NCBI GenBank assembly: GCA_036936605.1
Contig: JAUPFV010000005.1
Span: 49,620,742-49,684,741 of the forward strand
From: Limnanthes douglasii subsp. nivea
Taxonomy: Eukaryota > Streptophyta > Magnoliopsida > Brassicales > Limnanthaceae
Direction of reading: 5' to 3'
Length of the DNA: 64,000 nucleotides
Shown here: positions 31,281 through 42,185 of the stretch, in pieces
Position numbering within the stretch: position 1 is the first letter of the stretch
Layout of the letters: every line of letters begins with the position of its first letter
Notes under the pieces: generated by a model
What the model was told of the DNA's origin: nothing
The model's input: the letters and a program-made list of their open reading frames with translations, nothing else
Databases searched by the model: none
Made by a program: the position numbers and the translations under genes

Positions 31281-31429
31281 GTGATGGAAGAGTTGCCAAA
31301 TTATGTCAATACTTCGAATCATTTAACAATATTTGGATGAGATACAATGACAGCGCCTTCAAGCTGATCTAGAAAAAGGAATGTGAATAGTTTAAATGAT
31401 CAATTGAAAGGAAAAATGTCGACCCATTT

Positions 31430-31970
31430 GTATCAAGACCCTGCACCGTTTATAGTTTTTGATGGAGATTATTTAAGAGATATTGTTGGGTCGTCCGAGG
31501 ATGCTGAAATAATCAAGTTATTTATCGAAGGAACATAAATTTAAGGGATTCTAATCAATACAGACAGCTCAGCTAACATATTATTTTTATCTACTTATAA
31601 ACAAATAAGAAACCCAACTGTTCTTCAACATGCAAATCAAACCATAGTGGGATTCACGGGAAACTCTACAGATGTAATTGGGGAATTTGAAGGGGAGACA
31701 ATTCTGGGCAAGAGGACCTTCAATAAAACTATCAAATTGTTGTTTGTGGTGGTAAATTTTCCGACTCCTTATAATGCTATTTTTGGTATGTCTTGGATTT
31801 CAAGGATGCATGGTGCGGTATCAACCGTTCATGAATGCTTAAATATGCTATTAGAGGCCAAGTTAAAGTGGTTCGAACTAGTCAGAAGGTAGCTAGAGAA
31901 TGCTATGTTACTAAACTTGCTCCAAAATCTATTAATCCTATAACTATTAGACAAAAATAAAAATTATTAG
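31430..31970 (+). pseudogene. Aspartic protease of TAT-3
   Basis: APFIVFDGDYLRDI (about 31445) is followed, after a stop, by NTDSSANILFLSTY (about 31560), in which DTG has become DSS-like. Next are QTIVGFTGNSTDVIGEFEGE and LFVVVNFPTPYNAIFGMSW. The order and spacing are those of TAT-1. It is inactive by active-site change and frame breaks. Confidence 0.75.
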
Positions 31971-31999
31971 AGTCCTCTTTGGATTATAACCATATAGAT

Positions 32000-33500
32000 G
32001 ATCCAAAGGAGACTCCTAGTACGGTTATTCCAATTGAAGAAGTGGAAATTCATAGCTTGGCTGATGGAAAAAATGTTAGAGTCGGGTCAAAGTTACTAGT
32101 AAAGTGAAAGAAGAATTATTGGTCTTTTTGTCCAAGTATCTACATGTGTTTTCCAGGTGCAGTGAAGATGTAACAAGTGTACTAGCTAGTTTTATGTGTC
32201 ATAATTTATCACTACGATCTGATACAGGTCTTATGATTGAAAGAATAAGGGTATTTTCTACAAAAAAATCTGAAGCAATTTATAAAGAAATAGATCGACT
32301 AATGAAAGTAGACCATATTAGGGAATCTCAATACCCGTTATGACAACAAACCCGGTGATGGTAAAAGAGAAAAATGGCCAATGGCAAATCGGTATTCATT
32401 ATACCGATCTTAATATGGTTGGCCCTAAAAATCCATTTCTGTTGGCTCGGATAGGCCAGTTTCTAGACTCCACTTATGACAACAAATTATTATCTTTCAT
32501 GGATGATTTTTCCGGCTACAAATTGATCCAAATGGAATTAATGATCAAGATCATACAACATTTATCATTGACTGGGGGTTGCATTGTTATAAGGTGATGT
32601 CTTTTGGTCTAAAGAATGTTAGGGTCACTTATCAGCCTTTTGTAAACAAGGAAGTGGCCAACCACATTTTCACAAAAATGTGAAGGTATATATTGATGAA
32701 ATGATTGTGAAAAACATAAATGAGGAAGTCCATTTGTCTGATTTCAAAGAAACAGTTTCCAACTTATAAGCCATTAATTTAAAGCTAACTCCGGAGAAAT
32801 GTACTTTCGGTGTGCGATCCAGAAATTTTTTAGGCTATATCATCAATGAAAAAGAGATTCAAGCAGATCCATCATAGTTAGATATGTTATTAGCCATGGA
32901 CCCCCCCCCCCCCCACAGGTCTACAAAATAAGTCCAAGTGTTAACTAGATGATTAGCAGCCTTGAATCGATTTGTGCCGAGATCACCGGATAAATGTGCG
33001 CAGTTCTTTCGAGTGCTAAAAAACACAAAGGAATTAATTTGGTGTCCGAACTGTGGCAAATCTTTTTATCGAAATAAAGAAACCTTTGTCTTTTCCTAAA
33101 ACTCTGTTTAAACAAGTGGAAAGAAAAGACTTTATGTATATTTGTTTGTTTCAAATCATGATATAAGTGCAGTATTAGTTCGAGAGTTTGATAATTATTC
33201 TCGTATGATATATTATAATAGTAAGACTTTTTTTAAATGCAGAGAAACAAAATCTAAAGTTGGAAAATTTAGCCTTAACATTAGTGATAGCAGCCAAAAA
33301 AATACCGCTTTATTTTCAAGCGCATTCTATCACAGTTCAAACTTATTTTCCACTAAAACATATGCTGCAAAAGCCGGATATATCGAGTGGAATGAGGAAG
33401 TGGTATGTCTAAGTGGGGGACTATGATATTGATTTTTCTCATCGAACATCAATCAAGGCACAAGCTGTAGCAGTTTTCTTGTTTGAACTCCATTGAGAGC
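32000..33500 (+). pseudogene. Reverse transcriptase and RNase H of TAT-3
   Basis: RT motifs: HIRESQYPL, then TNPVMVKEKNGQWQIG (about 32340), FMDDFSGYKLIQ (about 32500) and FGLKNVRVTYQP (about 32605). The catalytic box is degraded to VYIDEMIVKN (about 32687), so the second Asp is lost. A homopolymer of 14 C at 32901-32914 breaks the connection region. RNase H fragments follow: SNHDISAVLVREFDNYS (about 33150) and YDIDFSHRT (about 33425). Multiple stops and frameshifts are present. Confidence 0.8.
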
Positions 33501-33519
33501 GGTCTTATGTGAAAACCCC

Positions 33520-34026
33520 TACTATTAAACCATAAAAAGAATGGATGGTACAGATAGATGAGGGATCCCACATATTGGGATACGGAGTAGGATTTTTTTA
33601 ATTTACCCATTTAGGGATTCGATGTACCAAACCATACACTTTGGTTTCAAAGCCTCCAATAATGAAGCTGAGTATCAGGCAACAATTGCTGGCCTAAGGC
33701 TTTCTCAGACATGTGGAGCAAAAAGAATCTGATTGGTAAGTGATTCATAATTTTTGAAACATCAGGTTCATGGATTATCTGAAACAAGGAAGGAACAGTT
33801 AGTAAGATATCTACACATGCTAAAGGAAATTTATGCTTACTTAAAAAATGTAAAGTATGAGCATGTTCCCAGAACTGGAAATTCGATGGCTGATTCTTTG
33901 GCCACTATTGCATATGTTAAAACTTATCCATGGATTTTAATACAAGAGTATCCTTCGATAAATACAACTCTTCAAATGAAAGTTAAAGTTAAAGAAAGTT
34001 GTCAGCTTTCTACCATATTAGGCTAG
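33520..34026 (+). pseudogene. Second RNase H of TAT-3
   Basis: KEWMVQIDEGSHILGYGVG (about 33536) is the first-Asp region, with D-E in place of D-G. SNNEAEYQATIAGLRLS (about 33655) is the Glu region, then LVSDS. The tail KYEHVPRTGNSMADSLATIA and YPWILIQEYPS is open to 34026. It is shifted and interrupted but clearly the same domain as at 12300 and 24550. Confidence 0.78.
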
Positions 34027-34029
34027 GAT

Positions 34030-34590
34030 TGAAGGTATGAAATCCAGATGTTCAAATTAGGGGTATTCTTCTTGACAATAAAAGCTTAGCCAAGAAGTTG
34101 AAGTTTAAAGCGCATGTGTTTTTTGTCTTAAAGGAAGTCTTTTACAATATATATTTTAGCAAACCTTTATTGCATTACCTTGGGTCTGATGAGTCCTAAG
34201 TGATTCTATCTGAATTACATGATGAAGAAGGTTTTGTCTATTACGTTTATAAAGCTTTAACTATAAGGGTTTTGTTGGAAGAATAATATTTGCCTTCCAT
34301 CATGGAAGATGCTAAAAAATTGGTTAAACGATGTGATCCATGACAGAGGTTTGGAAATTAAATTATTTTTCCAACAATTCCTATGGATACTATATCTGGA
34401 GCAGTACCCTTCGACAGATTGGGGCTTGATTTAGTTGGCCCACTACCAATTGCTTCTCAAGGATGTCGAACTATTATTTTCGCAGTTGATTATTTTTTAA
34501 AGTGGGCAGAAGCAGCACCTCTCTTTGGAACTACTACTAAAGTAGTAATAAATTTTATTTTATCAAACCCCCATAAAGAGCCAACAGTTA
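34030..34590 (+). pseudogene. Integrase N-terminal part of TAT-3, truncated
   Basis: A degraded zinc-binding region (ELHDEEGFVYYVYKAL and KRCDP) is followed by DRLGLDLVGPLPIASQG (about 34415) and VDYFLKWAEAAPLFGTTTK. The frame breaks at FILSN (about 34567), and the rest of the core, with the second Asp and Glu, is missing. The next sequence is the C-terminal end of the antisense gene on the other strand, so a deletion has joined the two. Confidence 0.8.
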
Positions 34591-36850
34591 GTTTTGGAAA
34601 CTTCTTGTGAAATGCCAAGACCGTCTGACTTGATTGAGGCATCCTGTTCCTTTAGTTTATCTATAGTGGCATTAGCATATGCTTCAATAACTTCCTTTGT
34701 TTCTTGTGTAGACTTGGCTTTTGGAGACTTGATTTCTTCTTTTAACTCTTTGTTAGAATTTTCTAGAGTTCATTTTTCATCCAAAATCCGATCTATATCT
34801 TCTTTATTTGTCTCCTGTTGGGATTACATTAAAGTGATCTCATAGGAACTGGATGTTTGCAGTTTATCAATTTTTTCTTGAACCTTGACCACCTCTGTTT
34901 TACTATTTCCACCTCTTTTTTTAGAATATAAACCTCTCCGATTTCCTTGTTGGCCTTAGTCTTTTCCTTTTCAATGGAACTTTGTAATTTTTTGTTCTCC
35001 TATTGAAGAGAACATATAGTTCCTCTTTTGGTTTTGATTTCCTTTTCCAGTTCAATAACAGGTTTCACATAACCCATTATTGAGTACTTAACTATATCAT
35101 TTTCCTTTGAAACTTCAAAGGGTGTACCATTGCATATCATGTTGGCTGCAGTACTTGGGAAAGACTTGTCAAATTCTTCAAATTATAGAATCTTGCCAAC
35201 TCATCTGTCAGATTGTTGACTCCACCAGTAGCTTCTCCTTTGAAGTTTGGAAATATAATGGTAGGTTCGGGTGCAGGCATGGTGGGAACACTAGTATTCA
35301 GATGTATTACTAACTCTGGAATGGTTGAGGTTTCATTTTTCTTTCTTCTTCTCTCGTCACTGCCTTGCTTGTTTCTTTTTTAAAATTTATTTTTCTTAGA
35401 CTCTAGAATATCTGTGGGCACATCACATCCCTCCATAATATAGACAACTGCATCTAACAATGATACACAATCTCAAGGGATTGTTCTACGACAGTCACTT
35501 AGACGTCATCTTGTGAAGTTCTTAATTTCTACTTCTTATCTTTTTAAGGCCGATGACTGAAGAATCTCTTCATGGTCAGAAGGTATAACTTCCCATCGAC
35601 ATGTTCGATTCTCAACAAAAGGGCGGTAGATAGAGGAGGAGTGATGAATTCCTCATATGACAATTCTCCTTTGGGATTGGTCATCCAAAAATGGTTGCGA
35701 GTTAAGTTGGTGGGGGTGTAACATTCATGAAAGCCACTATCTCATTTCTTCTTTGCCAAGTCATGCAACTTCTCAAAATTGACTTGTGTATCCTTCAAAT
35801 GATATACAAAGCGGTGCTGAATAACTATAAAGAAAAGTAAATTAAAACTGATGGTCAAATAATTGAACAAATAAGGAATACATGTTTAAAGAGGATTAAC
35901 GTGGGCTCTTCTAAAATTTGGTAAGTTGGATCAGATTTTTTTTTAATAAAAAAATATTTTTGACATTTTCCCATGACCCACAAATGAAAATGAACTGAGT
36001 CTTCCATATATTATTTGCTTATAACAAATCGTCTACTACTTTGTCAGCATTCCCCACTTTGAAGTAGTACAAGGGAATCTTAGAATTGCAACATAATCTA
36101 GCAATAACCGCCATTCGTTCCATGTGCATTGGAGTTTTGGATGGGACGTTATGATACAAGCGATTAAAGTAAACCAGGCATTCAAACTGGTGTGGCTCAG
36201 ACACACCCGAACTAAATGAAACTACATAACGATTTCAGGATCTAGGGGAAACAGAAGGCCCCAGTTTAGCACATTGGTGTAAAGTAAAATTTTATTATAG
36301 CGGAAATTCATCGGAGTTTCCCCAGTCTTAGGCAGTCTAAAATTAATCGCGTATGGGAATCCCCAGATAGTACAAACGAAATCCAATTATATACCCTAAA
36401 AATAAACGTAAGATATATGATTTAGTGCAAAAACATATTGGGACGGATGCGTCCTGTCAATGAGATCGGGAGCTCTTCGTATTCTTCTTCCATAACTTTA
36501 CATTTACCCTGAATTTTATTTCCTGACAAAACCTTGTCAATGAAAGGCTTTAAAGTTTCCTTTGTTTGACCAGATGTCTCAAGGGAAGAATCTTCACTAT
36601 GAGTTTCTATAATTTCTTCCAATTACTTTCGGTTCCGATCCTGATGGTATAATGAGCTGGGTGCTAGCGTTATCTTCTGTAACATATTGGTCTTTATTTA
36701 GGTTCGGTGGAGAGAAAGAATCAGTTAGTTTTAATGGTTTCATGGCAACTTTTGTTTTGCCTTTTGACTGTCTAGTCAATCTAAGTAGGCTGACTTGTGG
36801 CCTTTTGAGATTGTGATGGTTGTGAGAAGCACTTGTGTGAAGTAAAAGAT
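34568..36850 (-). pseudogene. Antisense accessory gene, copy A (TAT-3)
   Basis: Minus strand. It lacks the N-terminus. Visible parts in order: linker QSKGKTKVAMKPLKLTDS (about 36770), ELPISLTGRIRPNMFLH (about 36470-36424), MAVIARLCCNSKIPLYYF and NADKVVDDLL (about 36110-36020). A 76-bp candidate intron lies at 35825-35900, with GT and AG ends on the minus strand. Next are HRFVYHLKDTQVNFEKLHDL, DSGFHECYTPTNLTRNHFWM and EEFITPPLSTALLLRIEHVD (about 35823-35580), a basic patch KRNKQGSDERRRKKNE (about 35370) and MGYVKPVIELEREIK (about 35080). A long coiled coil runs to about 34600. Several stops are present. About 70 bp of segment D1-type sequence follows upstream (36850-36905). Confidence 0.65.
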
Positions 36851-36904
36851 CATAAGTGGATCATAGTTTTATTGAAGGAAATCTGTTTAAAATAATGGTT
36901 ACGG

Positions 36905-39207
36905 TTTTTGTTAGAATGTTCTAGAGTTCATTTTTCATCCAAAATCCGATCCATATCTTCTTTATTTGTCTTCTGCTGGGATTACATTAAAGTGATCTCA
37001 TTTGAACTGGATGTTCGCAGTTTCTCCAATTTTTCTTGAACCTTGACCACCTCTGTTTTTACTATTTCCACCTCTTTTTTTAGCGTATAAACCTCTATGA
37101 TTTCCTTGTTGGCCTTAGTCTTTTCCTTTTCAATGGAACTTTGTAATTTTTTGTTCTCCTATTGAAGAGAACAAATAGTTCCTCTTTTGGATTTGATTTC
37201 CCTTTCCAGTTCAATAACAGGTTTCACATAACCCATTATTGAGTACTTAACTATATCATTTTCCTTTGAAACTTCAAAGGGTATACCATTGTATATCATG
37301 TTGGCTTCAGTACTTGGGAAAGGCTTGTCAAATGCTTCATAACAGAATCTTTCCAAATCATCTGTCAGATTGTTGACTCCACCAGTACCTTCTCCTTGAA
37401 GTTTGGAAATATAATGGTAGGGTCGGGTGCAGACATTGTGGGAACACTAGTATTCAGATGTATTACTAACTCTGAAATGGTTGAGGTTTCATTTTTCTTT
37501 CTTCTTCTCTCGTCACTGCCTTGCTTGTTTCTTTTTTAAAATTTATTTTTCTTAGAATCTAGAATATTTTTGGGCACATCACATCCCTCCATAATGGAAG
37601 CAACTGCATCTAAAAATGATGCACGATCTCAAGGTATTGTTCTACGAGAGTCATTTAGACGTCATCTTGTGAAGTTCTTAATTTCTTCTTCTTGTCTTTT
37701 TAAGGCTGATGACTGAGGAATCTCTTCATGGTCGGAAGGTATAACTTCTTATCGACATGTTCGATTCTCAAAAAAAGGGCGGTAGATAGAGGAGGAGTGA
37801 TGAATTAGTCACATGACAATTCTCCTTTAGGATTGGTCATCCAAAAATGGCTGCGAGTTAAGTTGGTGGGGGTGTAACATTCATGAAAGCCACTATCTCA
37901 TTTTTTCTTTGCCCATACATGCAACTTCTCAAAATTGACTTGTGCATCCTTTAAATGATATACAAAGCGGTTATGAATAACTATAAAGAGAATAAAATTA
38001 AAACTGATGGTCAAATAATTGTACAAATAAAGAATGTTTGTTTAAAGAGGATTAACATGGGCTCTTCTATAATTTGGTAAGTTGGATCAAATTTTTTTCA
38101 ATAAAAAAATATTTTTGACATTTTCCCATGACCCACAAATGAAAATGAACTGAGTCTTCCATATATTGTTTGCTTATAACAAATCGTCTACTACTTTGTC
38201 AGCATTCCCCACGTTGAAGTAATACATGGGAATCTTAGAATTGCAACATAATCTAGCAATAGCCGTCATTTGTTCCATGGGCATTGGAGTTTTGGAAAGA
38301 TGGGACTCTATGATACAAGCGATTAAAGTAAACCTGGCATTCAGACTGGCGTGGCTCAGACACATCCGAACTAAATGAAACTACATAACAATTTCAGGAT
38401 CTAGGGGAAACAGAAGGCCCCAGTTTAGCACATTGGTGTAAAGTAAAAGTTTATTATAGCGGCAATTCGTCGGAGTTTCCCCAGTCTTAGGCAATCTAAC
38501 TTTAATCGCGTATGGGAATCCCCACATGGTACAAACGACATCCAATTATATACCATAAAAATAAACGTAAGATATATGATTTAGTGCAAAAAGATATTGG
38601 GACGGACGCGTCCAGTCAATGCGATCGGGAGCTCTTCGTATTCTTCTTCCATAACTTTACATTTACCCTGAATTTTCTTTCCTAACAAAACCTTGTCAAT
38701 GAAAGGATTTAATGTTACATCTGTTTGACCAGATGTCTCAAGGGGAGAATCTTCACTATGAGTTTATATAATTTCTTCCAATTACTTTCGGTTCTGATCC
38801 TGATGGTATAATGAGCTGGGTGTTAGAGTTATCTTCTGTAACATATTGGTGTTTATTTAGGTTCGGTGGAGAGGAAGAATCAGTTAGTTTTAATGGTTTC
38901 ATGACAATTTTTGTTTTGCCTTTTGACTGTCTAGTCAATCTAAGTGGGGTGACTTGTGGCATTTTGAGATTGTGATGGTTGTGAGAAGCACTTGTGTGAA
39001 GTAAAAGATTGAGCAGTTGTAAAAGGCTCTGGGGGGGAAGTTCCGACTATCAGGATAAACACCACTGTAATCGATCACTTAAGTATTAACAACTGGAGCT
39101 GAAGAGACAGGTTGTCTAGCAACAATTATGGCTTTCTTTTTCTCTTCCTCTAACTCGGATAAGTTAAACCAACCACCTTTGATTAGTGTGGTTTCAGCAG
39201 TAAACGT
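36905..39207 (-). pseudogene. Antisense accessory gene, copy B (TAT-3)
   Basis: Minus strand, second tandem copy, and the only one of A-C with the N-terminus. ACG at 39205-39207 stands where other copies have ATG and is followed by FTAETTLIKGGWFNLSELEE. Then come linker QSKGKTKIVMKPLKLTDS (about 38930), the RPN block (about 38600), MTAIARLCCNSKIPMYYF and VGNADKVVDDLL (about 38250-38175), the 76-bp candidate intron (37981-38056), the PTNLTRNHFW region, the basic patch (about 37540) and IMGYVKPVIELEREIKSK (about 37240). It is truncated inside the coiled coil at 36905, where copy A's upstream sequence begins. Stops interrupt several blocks. Confidence 0.65.
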
Positions 39208-39293
39208 ACAAACACTAAAGCCTTTGATTTGTTTCTTATATCATGAGATTTTTTTTCGAAAGATTTGTAAAATAGGAAAAATTAGAATCTAGT

Positions 39294-39301
39294 TTATATA
39301 G
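39294..39301 (-). promoter_or_regulatory. TATA-like box upstream of antisense copy B
   Basis: On the minus strand 'ctctatataaac' lies about 90 bp upstream of the antisense start codon position at 39207. It is similar to 'ttctatataagc' upstream of the TAT-2 copy. Confidence 0.42.
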
Positions 39302-39640
39302 AGATAGTAAAAAAGTAGTTGATAGTCTTATTAATGAAGTTTTAGCATTCACAAGTACCCTAAAACTTAAGTGTATACGCACTCACTAAGAAGATATCGA
39401 GGGAAGTGGAAATTTCGCTCAATGATTGGCTTACTTTACCTAGGTTAGAACAAATCCAAGGTCCAATAAACAGTTGGCATGTGTCAGAAAATACGGCTGA
39501 TAAAAATGGTAGCTTTTTCAACTTCGAAATAAGTTTGAATTTATTCGTTACTTAAGATAAAATGATAAGAATGGGGATTCAGAAATATAAGACTAATTTG
39601 ATTCAAATAAATATTTATGAGTCCTCCAAAGAAATATTTG

Positions 39641-39656
39641 AGAAGACTAAGGGGGG
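39641..39656 (+). other. Polypurine tract of TAT-3
   Basis: 'agaagactaagggggg' directly precedes TGTATTTT, the start of the 3' LTR. Confidence 0.65.
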
Positions 39657-41163
39657 TGTATTTTTTTTCCCAAGAAAATGTTTTCATTGATGTTGAAAAG
39701 AGAGTTTTACAGACTGTTAAGAGTAACATTTTATGAGCTATAAGCTCATTGATTACAAAAGATATATTTCTCCCTTTCTAATAGTCTTCATCTGCATTCT
39801 CCCTTTGAATCCTATGTCTTTCTTTTGTCTTTCCATCAACAACACTCTCTCCTTTTGTGCTTCCATCCTTCTCAATCCTCCTCTTGCTTCCTCCCTTCAG
39901 CTTCTAATCCTTCTTGATAGCTTCTGAATCCCTCCAATCTTAGCTTCTGTTGCTTAGATAAAACCTGCAAAACAAACATAGTCAAGTCTTTCAACTTGCT
40001 AACAATGCCAGACATGAAATATATCTTAAAACATATAACCAGCTTATTAAGAATATCGAAAATGTCCTAAACCCATAGCATCAGACCTTAAAATGTTAGA
40101 TAGATCACAAAAATTATGCTGAGAAAGAATAGAAAAACTATTCTTTATTTTCAAGGCATGCTTTGCCAACCAGTCTGCAGCCAAATTGTGTTCCCCATAT
40201 ACATGTCTAATAGTCATTTGTGATGTAATCAGCTGTCTACAACATAATAAACTTTTTTCTAAATACCAAGGACGTGTACCAGAAGCTAACATGTTAAATA
40301 AGGCTAAACAATCTATTTCAATATCCACAAGTTTAAGATTAGCCTCCTTGCAGTAGGTTAGACCACTTAGTAAGCCAGATATTTCAGCACATATAGAAGA
40401 ACTTTTTCCTATCACACTTCCTTTAGCTATTACTAATTTCTTAAGTCATCTCTTATTATATATCCAAAGCTAGATTCACCATTGATTAATGTGGAACCAT
40501 CACAATTTAGTTTAAAATGATTACATACAGGCTTTTCCCACTTAATGTACATAAAAGGTTTAGATAGCTTTACATGATTATAACAACCTATCTGTTTAGC
40601 TATACTAAAATCAAAAGACCAATGTTTTCTAGATAATGCAGATGCTAAATCTAATGATGTAAGCATTAGAAGGACCTGACTCACAATCTGATTATGGGAT
40701 GTGGAGATATTACTATGTTTATATTTATTTATGGCCTTCCAAATGTTCCAAATTATCATAGATGGCAATATAGTCCTAACATGAACTCTTTTAGAAGTTG
40801 ACAGAAACCAAATATTCACAATATGACTAAGGGCGTTGTATGATAGGGTTGAATATTTTTGGAAGCGATTCTTCAAAGGTGTCAGAATAATTGGAAGGGT
40901 ATTTTAGACCTATAAGTGAAGATATATTTTTACCTTTTGACTCAGCTGCATGCCTACTAAAATAGTATTTACACTAATGGACTTTGGGATTTTTAAGTTT
41001 TCAAACCATGACCCGACCCATGACCTTAAAATTAACTATAAATACCTTAAAAGACTTAATTAATGAGGATGACAGAAAATAAGTACAATAATAAATAAGT
41101 AGCTGAATTATTTCACTGCCTTCCATAAAATTTTAAGTATTTCTTTTACTATCTACCGAGAAA
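39657..41163 (+). repeat. 3' LTR of TAT-3, interrupted and truncated
   Basis: The first bases (TGTATTTT, 39657-39664) are separated from the rest (40899-41163) by a LINE fragment. The right part matches the 5' LTR until 'ctatctaccgaga' at 41163, where unrelated sequence begins. A TATA motif ctataaata lies at about 41036. Confidence 0.7.
39661..40898 (-). mobile_element. 5'-truncated LINE (L1-type) fragment in the TAT-3 LTR
   Basis: Minus strand. An upstream open frame (40876-40433) carries a PSMIIWNIWKAINKYKH stretch, as found between the RT and RNase H of plant LINEs, and NHFKLNCDGSTLINGESSFG, the start of a plant LINE RNase H. The next frame (40415-40047) continues it: CAEISGLLSGLTYC, VDIEIDCLALFNML, TIRHVYGEHNLAADWLA. 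A T run at 39661-39668 is the reverse of a poly-A tail. 'gtatttt' at both junctions (39658 and 40899) looks like a target duplication. Only the 3' end of the LINE is present. It belongs to the same family as the LINE at 56600-61514. Confidence 0.8.
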
Positions 41164-41934
41164 GGGACAGAGGCTCGGGTGTCGGGATGTCGATCTGATG
41201 AAACTTGAAGAAGGGTCGTCATTGGAGGAAATAAGATCATAAGTGTATCATTTTTTTATTGAAGGAAATCTGTTTGAAATAAGGGTTACAGTTTTTATTG
41301 TATGCTTGTTAAAAAAATAATTTGGGTTGAATCTTAGTTTGGTTGAATGGACCGAGAGAGAGCCTTGTAGAGTTTGAATAATTTTGGGCTTCATGGACGT
41401 TTTTGTTTGAGAATTTAGAATGAGGCACCTAATTTTGGGCCAAAATTTATGATAGATGTTGAGTTTTGAATTCTATAGTAAGTTATATGACCAAATGGAT
41501 TCAATGGTGTTGGAGAATAAAATCTGGTAAGAAGTTTCGGTTCAAGACTTCATGAGAGAAATGGAGGTTTATGTGTAGTAGTGGCTTGGACATAGAGGGA
41601 CAAGATCATTTTGGTTACGAAAGAGTACGTGAGATTGGATAGTCTGATACTAGGGATCATGGGTTAGGCTAGGTGGGTTGGATCTCAGTGTTGGCCTATA
41701 AGAGAAATGTTTGTCTTTGCAAATTACGATAATAGAGGTTTTCCCAGGTTGTCGTTAGATTTCAGTTTCTATGTGATCTTGGGTGTGAAGGTTGGTCAGA
41801 GAACCGTGAAGATCTGAGGAGTAGCGAGGTCGTGATAGGTTAGATTGTGAGAGAGGTACTTAGCTAAATAAAAAATCAAGGAGATTTGACAACCGGGACA
41901 TGAGGTCAGTCTATCATTTAGAAGAAGACGACTT
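41164..41934. other. Start of segment D1, first copy of an internal repeat
   Basis: 41190-41234 encodes VDLMKLEEGSSLEEIRS and a stop, related to IDDPIKREERSMLEERR at about 42090-42150. The following 450 bp is a diverged copy of 42185-42600, giving an internal repeat with a period near 915 bp. The rest has no recognisable coding signal. Confidence 0.5.
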
Positions 41935-42185
41935 TACTACTTTATGGTCATGGTTTTTCACGTACGATATTCGATGATATCTCCCACGAGGATCAATACA
42001 TGTTGCTTTTAGATCTCCACCAGGATCTTTACTAGGATATGAGTCAAGAACGGATGTACCTAACGAGAGAAAGGGGCACAATGCTTGATTATTAGATTGA
42101 TGATCCGATTAAACGTGAGGAAAGGTCAATGTTGGAGGAAAGAAGATGTGGGTTTGATTTTGGTAGTATAAGTGGTTTAGAGTAA
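41935..42185 (+). other. Exon-like open stretch of unknown origin
   Basis: A frame reads TIFDDISHEDQYMLLLDLHQ, a stop, then DMSQERMYLTRERGTMLDY, a stop, then IDDPIKREERSMLEERR and CGFDFGSISGLE with a stop at 42183-42185. The second copy (51330-51547) keeps the same frame and has Trp at the second stop position. Amino-acid composition looks like real protein rather than random AT-rich translation. I do not recognise the family. It could be a captured host-gene exon or part of an element. Confidence 0.4.

Larger units (their letters stand above)
29523..41163 (+). mobile_element. TAT-3: rearranged Tat-lineage gypsy element
   Basis: Plus orientation. A 5' LTR (29523-29810), PBS, gag, protease, RT, RNase H and second RNase H are present. 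Integrase is cut at about 34567 and joined to the antisense gene. The antisense gene is present twice in tandem (34568-36850 and 36905-39207). A PPT (39641-39656) and a 3' LTR starting at 39657 follow. The 3' LTR is interrupted by a LINE fragment and is truncated at 41163 before its natural end. Confidence 0.75.
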
